DNA of 64,000 nucleotides, taken from NCBI GenBank assembly GCA_002221725.1, contig NJFT01000052.1, positions 1 through 64,000 on the forward strand. The letters are read 5' to 3'. Below are positions 1-11,274 of this stretch, piece after piece; the first letter of the stretch is position 1, and the number at the start of each line of letters is the position of its first letter. The DNA is from Scedosporium boydii. Its lineage: Eukaryota; Ascomycota; Sordariomycetes; Microascales; Microascaceae. Under the pieces are notes generated by a model that saw nothing but the letters and a program-made list of their open reading frames with translations, had not been told where the DNA came from and did not search any database. The translations under genes were made by a program, and so were the position numbers.

Positions 1-125
1 CCTCCCTCCTCCCTCTTCCCTCTTCCCTCTTCCCTCTTCCCTCCTCCCTCTTCCCTCCTCCCTCCTCCCTCTTCCCTCTTCCCTCTTCCCTCTTCCCTCT
101 TCCCTCTTCTCTCTTCTCTCTTCCC
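1..125. repeat. Pyrimidine-only microsatellite
   Basis: About 120 bases consisting only of C and T on the plus strand, built from irregular alternation of CCTCTT and CCTCCT units and ending in CTCTTCT units. It runs off the window start. It lies just upstream of a plausible intron acceptor at 184-185, so it may sit inside an intron of the partial gene that follows, but the donor is outside the window. Confidence 0.9.
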
Positions 126-185
126 GTTTACTCCATTGTCCATAAGAATGGTAGCTGGATGTAATTAACACCCCGAACTTACCAG

Positions 186-516
186 ATCTCCGACTGCGAG
201 AGGCTTCCATTGCAATTGAGTTTATCCAGGCGTGGGAGGACGGAAACCCAACGCCTCTATGCATCATCCGCTTTACGCAGGAGCGAGGCGCCGCGAGCAG
301 CCTCCGCGAAGTTCTCCGTACCACCCGTGGGGTTCTTGAGGATAAAGATGTCATCCTCAAGAACAAGCAATTGGAGAAGAGGTTGATTCAGACCCTCGTA
401 AAGGAGTTGCGGGCGTGGACGAAGCCAAAGCACGAGGCTTTGGTGTGGTGGGCGCAATATCCCTGTCCTACGGCTATGGCGACGATTAGCCAGACGTTAT
501 TGAGAACGGAACGGTG
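186..516 (+). CDS. Unidentified protein, C-terminal exon (partial)
   Basis: Plus-strand open frame of about 110 codons ending at the TGA at 514-516. An acceptor-like ACCAG ends at 185, and an in-frame TAG near 150 prevents the frame from running further upstream, so this is read as a last exon whose 5' part lies outside the window. Codon use is typical of fungal coding sequence (AAG over AAA, GAG over GAA, ATC and CTC frequent), which is the main evidence. The product is rich in charged, amphipathic helix, for example VLEDKDVILKNKQLEKRL, and contains WTKPKHEALVWWA near the end. I do not recognise a family and assign no function. The exact exon start and the gene identity are uncertain. Confidence 0.55.
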
Positions 517-3500
517 AGACTTTACCGACGAAGTTGATGACCGACCCTGGTCCGGTCTTATACTCCTCTCTTGAGGGGGGTGGATAGGCACACATTCTTA
601 CTCTTTCTATCCGACACAATCCCCTTCTTACTTCCCGACGACTCTCTTCTTTTTATATGCCTGGTTTCCTTCTTGGACCTCCTCTCAACTTGGAGTTTGA
701 GGCAGGCACGTTGGATCCACAGGGTGTTTGTTTGTTTTCGTTACTCTTGACGATGATTCCTGGTTGGGATTCCGCTACGTTTGGTTTACTCCTTCCTGGG
801 ATGATTTAACGAGAAAGTGATGATGAAGTTCTGTATGATACCCATGATGGCAGGTGAAAAAAAAGGAAAAAGGAAAAAGGAAAATCAAAATGGCGAATGA
901 AGTGGCATTTTCGGTATTATTAGACTCTCGGGAGCCCCTTGGGATCAAGGCATTTCGAGAAGTGCCCGGGGAGGCATGGCAATTTTTGTGGATGGCGATC
1001 TCGATCACCAATGTCAGAAAAACCCATCTTTTGCCCCTGCCTCGCATGCCACTGCGAGAGCAATGTTTCCCTCGGAAAGGGTTTGTTTTTACATTATTAT
1101 TATTAGGAGTTGAGGGCAAAATTGGAACGAGATGTAGTTCACAATAATACTCTGTTCTCACACCCTTCGCCCGTCTTCAATACTGCCAAGTGTCCTGCCA
1201 AGCGCCAGGTTGCAGTTGCCAAGTGTCAACGCGCCAGGTGTTCCATTCATGGGTCTCAGTTTCGCGTCCTCGATATGACCGGCAATTCGCAAGTAATAAA
1301 CGGTGCTCGAGTTCATGACGCCATCAAAGACAAACCTATGAACGAAGCAGGTCGTCTCATCGGAAAATCTCGGCTCAGATGATGCGCATGTGTACAAACG
1401 TGGTCAACCTGTTACAATGGAGTACTTGGCTACTTTGGGGTAATTAAATCGGACAAAGTGATTTTTGACTTTTGGAGGTGCCTCCCCGTGACGTCGCCGT
1501 GGAGCCGAGGCTTAAGTTTCTTTCGTCGGGCCTGGGGCAAGGTCCTTCTCGGGGCATCGGATCTTCCAGCCCCCAATAGCAGAAAAGAGGAAGAAGATGA
1601 CGCAGAATTTACTAAATAGAATACCAGAGGTTATACAAGCTGGGGAGGTGTATTCCGAGAGGATTCGAGACCTCTATTTTCGTAGAAATGCAGCTTGTTG
1701 CTTGTGAGAGTCATCGGCCTTGAAGCTCTCTTGCATCAAATCCTTTGGTGGTTTGTGCGTGGTGGTCGGTGATGCAGCGGGGAACAATCCATCCCTGCTC
1801 GGTCGGGCCTGGGGAAGGTTTCCTAATGACATGACGCATCACTTTGGGATGGGGCTTGCTTGAGACGTCACCACAAGCACGAGGAAGTTCCGGTCCGGTT
1901 TCGGGCCGGCGGAGTTGACGAGAGTACCTCGAGAAAGTTTGTGGGCGGAAATATGGTGGCTCTGAGACGAAGGCAAACGGTGGAGAGAGGATTGATCTGC
2001 TTCGTGCATCAATTCCTTCGTAGAGGAAGCAGCGAGGAGCATTTTTGAAGCAGCACAGGACGTGGAATTTGTATTGTTGAAGCTGCCGTGACAAGCCGGC
2101 GTCTGCCGGTCGGTATTTCTCGTGAGCTACGGCCGAACAGTTGAAGTTCCTCGGCGGCGGGCGGCGGGCTTCGAGGGTACATGCAGGGGGAACAGCTTTG
2201 CACATGTCAGGGTTAAGTAACTGTTCCGTACTTGGCATTATCTTGGAATGTACGACCAGCATCACAAGCCAAAAAAAGAAAAGCCCGGCTCTCATGCGGC
2301 CAAGTGCACCTCGTAGTTTAGTTTACTTGGTCGGTTTCCTGATTCCCCAAATAGCGACTTCCGTTCCCAGCTTTAGATCTAGATCAATTCATGACTTGAC
2401 TGAGCGCGCTCCTTCCACGTTTCTAACCGCGCACACCCTAAACACAACACCCCGCCACCCACCAAAGCCGCATTGCACCGGTCTGACCCCAGATTTTTTT
2501 TTCTATGTTCCATTAGTTCCTTCCCCTCCTCCGTCGAGCCTAGGCCCCTTTGCTAATGACATACGAGGTATCAATGTATGATGTATCAATTGATGTAGTC
2601 TGTAAATCATGGACATCACCGAACCAATTTTCTCCTCCTCTAATCCGACTATCTCCGTGCCTATACCGAATGACTCCCACGAAGTAAGTCTTAGCTCCGG
2701 CTCTTTGGAGCCGCTTCTCGATCCATCAAGTTGATTCCCCTCCCTGGTGGCCAATCTTCCAATGATCGCGTCGCATTGTAACATTGTCTCCGCGAATCCA
2801 GCCCAGCCCGCTGCGTCAAACGGGGCGAGGCGCTAAGGGAGACTTGGCCGAGCTTGAGACCTCGAGCCTAGGAACATCGAGGCAAACGGATAACCAGATA
2901 CCGCCCGGTACCTATTGCATCGTGCGCGGGCGATAAAAGTACTTCGTGCATTATACACTACACCACACAGCCGAGAGCCAGCGAATGAGAAGCTCGCCTT
3001 TATCTTCTTTGCACTCCAAGGACGTATCGATGAATGGACGATGGCTCCAGTTCGGTCCAGATCCGTATCGGAGCAAAGTACCTCGATGGCACCCTGCAAG
3101 AGCGCCGAGGAAGCAGAAAGGTCGATGAAGCGAGCTACACCACACACTAGCTGCGATACACCCCGAGAGCCCAGAACCATCGAACATGCCGAGCTTAACT
3201 CGATGATGGAGCATTTTTGCGGATATCTTGCTATGACTCTTTCTAGCTAGGCCCGTCTAAAGCCAGTACCGAACGAAGGAAACACGGCCCCGCCGCTTTT
3301 GTGTCTCTCTGCCTCTGGGAGGGTTTGGGTTCATAACTGTACGATACCTCGCTTATCCTTTATCAGAGCACACCCGAAGCTTTGCTTCTGACTTTTATTC
3401 TCCACCACAACCTGACTTTTGATTTTCTCTTCCCTTTCCTTTACCCTCTTCTTCCCCCATTGACAACACCAATTGTTGTACTTGTGCCTCTCTCGACTAC

Positions 3501-3641
3501 TCTGTGATACTCCCCAAGGTCGACGTCTGTTGTCAATCACGACTTGATCCAGCGGCAGACAATCTCGCCGGAACTCATCTACGATCGCTATCGTGTGATT
3601 TGATACCCCTCCATCCATCCTCCTTTCTCCTCACATTCACA
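517..3641. other. Gene-free spacer and malate synthase upstream region
   Basis: No convincing gene. Open frames here (for example a minus-strand frame at 1711-2295) lack coding-type codon use or recognisable motifs. A degenerate copy of the GTACTTCGT motif lies near 2938. The last 250 bases before the malate synthase start are rich in C and T (for example 3396-3460 and 3605-3640), as is usual for transcribed leaders of well-expressed fungal genes. The frame of malate synthase stays open upstream to about 3504 but has no ATG there. I could not place a specific acetate- or glucose-response site with confidence. Confidence 0.6.
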
Positions 3642-5881
3642 ATGGCCTCTACCGAATCCATCCTCCAGGGCGTCAACGTCCTCGGTGCCGTCCAGCACCA
3701 CCAGCGCGAGATCCTCACTCCCCAGGCCCTCGCCTTCCTCGCCCTTCTCCAGCGCTCTTTCAACGGCCGCCGCAAGGAGCTCCTCGAGCGCCGCAAGATC
3801 CGCCAGGCCGACCTCGACAGGGGCGCCCTCCTCGACTTCCTTCCTGAGACCAAGCACATCCGTGATGATCCCACCTGGAAGGCCGCTCCTCCCGCCCCCG
3901 GTCTCGTTGACCGCCGAGTTGAGATTACTGGTCCCACGGACAGGAAGATGGTCATCAATGCCTTGAACTCTGAGGTTTGGACTTACATGGCTGATTTCGA
4001 GGGTATGTATTATTTATTCATTTCCTTTTCTCATCTTTACTGCCATTTATTGGTGAAAGATCGGGGGGAATTTCCTGCGTCTTCCCCCTTCTTCAGAGCT
4101 GCCCCTCCCCCGTCAGAAAGAGAGGGGAGTTTGAGAGAGGTGGATGCTGCAGGCCAATGAACCGGTAGTTTGCGGTAAGAGGGTGTGATGATCACCTCGG
4201 CTAACTCCCCACTCTCACAGACTCCAGCGCTCCCACCTGGGAGAACATGCTCAACGGTCAGGTCAACTTGTACGACGCCAACCGTCGCCAGATTGACTTC
4301 AAGCAGGGCCCCAAGGAATACAAGCTCCGCAGCGACCGCACTCTCCCCACTCTCATCGTCCGCCCCCGTGGCTGGCACCTTGTTGAGAAGCACGTCACTG
4401 TCGATGGCGAGCCCATGTCCGCTTCTCTCTTCGACTTCGGTCTCTACTTCTTCCACAATGCCTTCGAGACCGTGAAGAGGGGTTTCGGTCCTTACTTCTA
4501 CCTCCCCAAGATGGAGTCCCATCTCGAGGCCCGCCTCTGGAACGACGCCATCAACTTGGCTCAGGACTACATCGGCATGGCCCGCGGTACCGTCCGTGCC
4601 ACCGTCCTCATCGAGACCATCGCTGCCGCCTTCGAGATGGACGAGATCATCTATGAGCTCAGGGATCACTCTTCCGGTCTCAACTGCGGTCGCTGGGACT
4701 ACATCTTCTCCGTTATCAAGAAGTTCAGGCAGAACTCCAACTTCGTCCTTCCCGACCGTGCCTCCGTCACCATGACTGTCCCCTTCATGGATGCCTACGT
4801 AAGTAAAACCTGGATGTCTCATTAACCGCGAACAAATGTGTGTGGGGGACGCTCTTTTTTGTTGCGATATCAGTGTACTGACATGGATTTCTCTAGGTCA
4901 AACTCCTCATCCAGACCTGCCACAAGCGTGGTGTCCACGCCATGGGTGGTATGGCTGCTCAGATTCCTATCAAGGATGACAAGGCTGCCAACGACAAGGC
5001 TATGGAGGGCGTCCGTGCCGACAAGCTCCGTGAGGTCCGCGCCGGTCACGACGGGTAAGTTCTTTTCTTCTCCCTGAGTAACGCTTTGAATAGGGGGAAG
5101 ATGACGACTAACTTTCTTGGTAGAACCTGGGTTGCCCACCCCGCTCTCGCCAGCATTGCTTCCGAGGTCTTCAACAAGTACATGCCTACCCCCAACCAGC
5201 TCTTCATCCGCCGTGAGGATGTCCACATCACCGCCAACGATCTCCTCAACATGAACGTCCCCGGCAGGATCACCGAAGATGGTATCCGCAAGAACCTCAA
5301 CATCGGCCTCGGCTACATGGAGGCCTGGATCCGCGGTGTCGGTTGCGTGCCCATCAACTACCTCATGTAAGTTACCTCCTTTACCCTCGGATAGCTTCCC
5401 GCCAGCTCGCGCGTGTGTGTCCGGGCCGTCCCGTATATCACGACATCTCGGTATGTCAGGTTGCTAATACCGCCATCAACAGGGAGGATGCCGCCACTGC
5501 CGAGGTCTCCCGCAGCCAGCTTTGGCAGTGGGTCCGCCACGGCGTTACCACCGCCGAGGGCAAGAAGGTTGACAAGGCCTACGCCCTCAAGCTTCTCTCC
5601 GAGAGCGCCGACGCGCTTTCCGCCAAGGCCCCCAAGGGTAACAAGTTCCGCCTTGCCGCCCAGTACTTCGCCGGCCAGGTCACCGGTGAGGATTACGCCG
5701 ACTTCTTGACGACGTAAGTTGAAACCCCACGCCCCATCCTCCATTTCTTTTTTTTGCAGATGTAGAAGCTTCTGGCGGCCGCTGGGGCCAACGAAGAAAA
5801 CCGTTGACTGACATAACGTTCAGCCTCCTTTATGACGAGATTACGACCGTTGGCGCCGCCCAGCCCGCTTCGAAGCTTTAA
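3642..5881 (+). CDS. MLS1: Malate synthase, glyoxylate cycle, peroxisomal
   Basis: Condenses glyoxylate with acetyl-CoA to malate in the glyoxylate bypass, needed for growth on acetate and fatty acids; known as acuE in Aspergillus and acu-9 in Neurospora. Six exons: 3642-4002, 4221-4798, 4897-5054, 5124-5366, 5483-5713 and 5824-5881. All five introns have GT-AG ends, and joining them gives 542 residues, the normal length for fungal malate synthase. The family signature near residues 269-283 (DH followed by [10 protein letters not shown]) is intact. The C-terminus is SKL, a type 1 peroxisomal targeting signal, encoded by the short last exon. The start is the first in-frame ATG, in the context ACAATGG. 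Codon use is strongly biased (AAG, GAG, CTC, ATC, GTC), pointing to high expression. Identity is very secure; exon borders are by eye. Confidence 0.97.
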
Positions 5882-8570
5882 AGGATTTTCCTCTCGGATA
5901 TTATGCCAAATTGGGTCGTAGAATGATTCAACACCACCAAGCCAATGACAAGAAAAGCCATTTCGGACATGGGAAAAGATTGGAAACCCCGTTCTTTTGT
6001 GGAGACATTTCGACCAGTATCGACGTTACACACATTCTTTGGATCCGAAAAAAAAAAAAAAAACAAAAGCTTTCTAACCGTGATAGGACCGCGGGAAAAT
6101 GAGATGGACGAAAGTCCAATGTGGGGATGGGGGAGAAGAGTGGAAGACTGATGGGACAGGTCCTCCAACAAGAGGAAGACAGAATGGAGGGACAGCGGGT
6201 GATTGCATGACAGTCCCGTCAACATGACTGATCAAAATACCTTTGAAAGAAACCATGATGTTCTATGAGATTAGCTTTTTTACGGTTGCGTATATATAAA
6301 TCGATATAACTCTTTTTTCAACATTGGACTTGTATCTGGAATGAAGCTCGTGAAGTGATGGAAGGAATAGACTTTGTCCAAGGATAACTCCGAGATGGCG
6401 ACGGCCCGTTTCCCACGGACGAGGGACATAAACGTAAGAAGAACATAGCACGCCCCTTTCTTTGCGAGAAGCGTGTCTGTATACGCCCCCATCCCAACCA
6501 ATATAACACACATGCATCGATGCGACTCCTCTCAGAAGGCTGCCCTCATCAACGGCTTCCACCTACCTCCTTGGAAAAGGGGCCCCACCCCAGAAAAAGG
6601 GTGAGGAAAAGATTATAAAAAGCAATTTGTTAAACAATAGAAAGAATTGAAAGAAAGAAACCAGTTTTTTTCGACCGAGTCGACACTAAAAGGGGGGCTA
6701 GAACCGCCGCGCGTGGAGGACTAAAACGGGGGGCTCCCGTTTACCCTTCTCTCGGTATTAACAACGGGGAAAACGGAAATGAATGAAAAAAACAAAAAGG
6801 AAAGACGACATAGAACGGGGTGTGTTAGGGAAGAGGGGATAGGTGTATCCGTTGGCAGTTTGCCAAAGGGGTCCCTACTTCGACGAGATGTCTTATTCAT
6901 GGATGGTGGGGAGGTCTTGGATAGAGGAGGTTAACTCCGTGGGAAGCGAAGATGGGGAGATTGGCGATGACTGGCTCCGGGATAAACAACGAGCTTTGGA
7001 AGCAAGGAGGGATTGAAAGTGCCGAATCCAGCTCTTTCCGTGTTCTTTGTTCTCTCGTCATATACATGATGGAAACAAGGTAGGTATTGCGTTGGAAACT
7101 CACGATAGACTCCGAGTGTGGGAGAAAGCAAACACATCCTTCCCTCCCCCCACCCTCATCTAGAAGGACTCTTTAGACAATGCCTCCAGAAGAGGGAGGT
7201 GCAGCTCAAATGTCATGATCTCCTTGTGGCATCTTGGCTACATACCGCCCTGCACCATTCCAATATTGATATGCACAACGCAAGGATGGATAGACAATAC
7301 TGGGAACGGCCATCTCCCGTCCAGTCACTGCTTCCGCATGAGAGCGGCACGAAGATGAATGTGGAAACCTAGAGAAAAGGGAGGGTTGGGTTGGGACCAA
7401 CCAGTCCCGACGCACGGAAAGGATCCCCACATGCAGCCAGTGGTCCAGTTTGGAGGTCTCTCACCATCTTGGGGTTGTGTATCTTGTCTTCATCTCAGCA
7501 CGATGGTGGGACATAGGTACTCGTGTACGGAGGTAATGCTCTACACTAGTAGGCTCTTTCCTCTCATCCTCAGAGGAGGGAGTATCCATCTGGTCGAGTA
7601 TGTCCATGTCCACTGGTCTTCTTTTCTCCTGGGACAAAGAGGGAAAGCACTGGGATGGATGACATGCCTATCACGGAAAGGCCTCTGTCATGCTTGTAAT
7701 ACGTCTCCAAAAGTGTGTAATGAAGGAGGGGTGGGGGAGAAGCATCTGATCCTCTCTGTATTGGTGTCTCCAACATGGGAAGCCACCCACGAGGAAGCGG
7801 TATGGCTCTGGCATAACCTGAGTCGCAGTCAGCATGAGGAAAAACGCCTGCATGGTTAGCATTCCCTGCGTAGTTAAGCTCTCGGTCACCTCCTGATTAG
7901 GCATGGTTGGAGAAGCTAAAAGCAAATGGGGGACTACGAAGGTCATGAGTAGGATGATGAAGTGTTTGCTCAAAAGCAATCAGTGATTAGGGTTGAAGAT
8001 CTATGCGTCTTGGGGTGGCGATTCGATCTGGCCCTACACTATTGGCCGCCTGTAAATAGCAGAGAAAGACCGGCTGCGGTGGTTCGTCCGTTCCACTTCA
8101 CGGTATCGAGACATATCGCTTGCCTTGGATGGAGGGATATGTCCCGAAAGAACACACGGGGACGAGACTAGTGCCTTGTGTCGGTGACAGGTCGTTTCCG
8201 GGGGCTGGCTGATGGCTGATGATGGAACCGCGACTGAGTCAAAGGGTAGCATGGCCATACCCGTCGAAATTCGAATCTTGGTCCATCTGGGAATCGGGGT
8301 TTGCGTCTGGGAGGAGTAATCTCGAAGACACTACATGTCTTGGGCGTAGGCCACTCCAGTGGACCGCGTTAGCGGGCTATCCTTGAGACAAAAGCAGCAC
8401 GGTCAGCCATACCAAGATCATCAACCTTGACACTGCAAGCAAGCAAGCAGCCACCGATGGACAACGTTCTCTGACCGTGGTTTTGGATGTCATAAAAGAA
8501 TACTATTATTTCGTAGCGATTTGTGCCCCTGATATCTTTGTCGGCCCGCTTGGGGCAGAGCCGAAGCACT
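5882..8570. other. Gene-free spacer after malate synthase
   Basis: The first few hundred bases are presumably the malate synthase 3' untranslated region. Beyond that I see only scattered short frames without coding-type codon use. Notable composition: an A-run at about 6050-6063 and purine-rich stretches at 6590-6830. A minus-strand frame at 7671-7979 begins with a hydrophobic leader and is discussed as a finding, but I do not call it a gene. Confidence 0.55.
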
Positions 8571-9494
8571 GACCTACTTCGTACTTAGGCAGTTCGATAG
8601 AACGAATGTATGGCCATCTCTTTTCAGCTAATATTGGACATCGAAGGGCCGTGGGCCTCTCTCATCGGTTCGTTACATTGCCGTTACCCTTGTATTGTCG
8701 GCCCTTGTGGAGACACTGACTGGCCCCTTGAGGTTCAGGAATTGTCGATGACCAGTGCAAGAGATCGTCCTGGTTGACCAATCCAACCCAATAGTACTTC
8801 GTATGCAGCCGTGTATGGAGTACTACTGGCAAAGTCGATGAACCCTTGGTGTTGTGGGCCTGGCGGGCCTGGCCACGAGTGCCAACCACACAACACTGCC
8901 ACTGATAAGTTTGGGTATACTTCGTACATAGTGTATTATCCCGCCCCTTAATTGTTATCGCTCTATCTCTCCACTGACGCCGAATGAAAGGCGGAAAGAC
9001 CTGGTTGATCGGAGCGCCACAACTAAACAGCCCCGTGCAAAGATCGGCACGTTCGTCGCTTAGCTTGACGTGAACCAAATGTCAATTTGATGTGGACTCA
9101 TTTCTAGAGTAGATCTCAGGTCTTGGTCCGAGCAACTGGTACGAACGATTCCCTTAGCCTCGTAAGTACATCGCATTTCATACTTCCGAGGGCATCAGGT
9201 TGATTGCGTTTCTATGTTGAAGACGGGCCCGAAGAACGGTCGTCATGTCCCGTCGGCATGCCTTGAGTGGTCGTTCCCCGGAGTCCTCTTGGACCAGGGT
9301 TTAGATGCTACCCTAGCGTGCGACCCGGCAGGCGTCTCGGAGCTGTTCTAGGGTTTGGAGGGACGAAAATCGGGAGAAAACCGGTGTGATGGGGGTGGGG
9401 ATCCTTGCGCAAGTTCGGGTCTAGTGACCTCTTTATCGTAACTACTGTTGCTTTCCTGAACGTCGTGCATATCAGCCTGCCTGGGGAAGGAAGA

Positions 9495-9511
9495 GGGGGG
9501 GGGGGGGGGGG
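9495..9511. repeat. Poly-G tract (17 G)
   Basis: Uninterrupted run of 17 G on the plus strand, flanked upstream by a further purine-rich stretch. Long enough to be length-unstable and to form a G-quadruplex. It lies in the first motif-rich gene-free block. Confidence 0.95.
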
Positions 9512-11254
9512 ATATTTCTCCAGAAGACGTGCACGAGTCTTTGGTCATTCCCTTCCCACGCGCCCGCACCACCTCGTCGTTGCTTTTAAGCAGCGGCGCT
9601 GCTAGGCTCGGCTAAGCGTCGCAGAAGAGCAGGAGACTAGGAAAAAAACATAATAGTCTAGGAGAAACGACTGCGGCTAGAAAACTGCCGAGACAGGCAG
9701 GGCATCGCCTGTCAAACGAGAATGGCAGACCCTGCAGGCTGTCATATCGTGTTTCTGTCAAGTACTTGGCACAGAGGCAGGCCTGTTTTGAGAATGGATC
9801 GGATACCTATTACTGATTCGGTAAGATCAATAAACTGGGGGTGATAGACACTATTACATCGATGCCTCTTTGGTCTTTTTCCGTCGTCCGGGTATGCATG
9901 AAAGATATGGTGAGGTTGCGATGGGAGTGATCGTCGTCCGAAGTGGCGCCCACATTCCAATTACAAGTAGAACGAGGTATCGTGGATCGATCTGTCACTG
10001 AACGGACTTTCGAGGACACTTTGATGAGGCAGCAGGAGATATCAATGGTTCTAAACCGCCTTCGCTCCTGCCTTCTGGTCTTGTTTGCACGAGTCCAAGT
10101 ACATCTCGAGGTTACCAGCGAAGCCAGGAAGGAGCAGATTCAGGCCGCACATGCAATTAGCTGAAGTCGCCAAAACATCATCTCGAGAATAGAATCCGCC
10201 TTCTCGGTGTTTAGGTTCCTGCCTATTTAGCACACGGCCCAAGTGTTGCAGTACAAGTACGAAGTACGTATTTTGTAAACAATGTTCATGTTGTTCGTGA
10301 ATGAAGGTGCTACCATCATCGTGGACTTCGTAGTGTTGTGCACTTCGTCAACGATGGCTCAAGTGGCTCCTGCAGGTACGGACGTCCAAAAACCCCATCT
10401 GAAGACAATCCCAATCTTAGGCAGCATTGGGGGAAGGATTGCTCACCAACTCCCTGGTCCCCGCCTCCCAAGTACACTAATGTAACTCCTTCCCAGTGGC
10501 CATTTCGCTGACCACGCCCGCAAATATGGGACCGGTACGAAGTACTTCATACGTTGCAGGTAGTTCAGGTTGAGTCGTGGGGCGGACGTCGATCAACAGC
10601 GGCTGAACAGGCCCTAGTCACCCGTAAAGCGCCAGGACAGAATGGCCCTAGCTCACGGCCTGCAGGCTTCGCACGTTGTGCAGTGGCCCCAAATGGCCTC
10701 GGCCAGGCCCTGGTCCACACTAATACCTCAATCAATGCCACTGGATGGGACATTCCAGCGGACACTTCGGCGCGCTCACGGGGATAACCCACAACGTTGA
10801 TCAACGCCGACGCCTGGCCGATGGGAATTACAACGGTCTCCTCCGACCGAGAATTCGGGCAGATCCGCCGTGTCTTCAAATGACTCGTGCTTGCCTCCTC
10901 CATCGATTAATGTACTTCGTAGTCCCTTTCGGAAATTCCAGACCCTGCTTTGAGGTCCTTTTCGTCTCCCTTCTCCGTCGAATCTCAAATAGTTTAAGCC
11001 TTCGTCGTGCAAACAAGGCTACGTTGAAGGAGCGGGCTATGTCCCAGTAGACCGACTAGTTCCCGTAATTCTCACTTCGTATTTCCGCCGTCCGCCTCTG
11101 CACCCACTACTATCATCTAGTGTACCCACAAATATTCTTGCTCGCCGCTTGTCTGCTCAGCCCGGATGCCCATTCGCCCATCACGAAATGTTATCCGACT
11201 CCACCACGTCCATCATAATATTTCGTACTTGACAGTGACACGAATCCGCAAGGC

Positions 11255-11274
11255 TTCTGGCGCTTCAGCGCTAG
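11255..11274. repeat. Hairpin element, copy 1
   Basis: Twenty bases, TTCTGGCGCTTCAGCGCTAG, whose last 18 form an inverted repeat: arms CTGGCGCT and AGCGCTAG pair at seven of eight positions around TC. A second copy with 19 of 20 matching bases is at 16018-16037. No terminal repeats or open frame link the two. Confidence 0.7.

Noticed and set aside
4037..4822. 261-codon minus-strand frame across malate synthase
   Set aside because: It is the antisense shadow of malate synthase exon 2; the biased codon use of the sense gene keeps this frame open.
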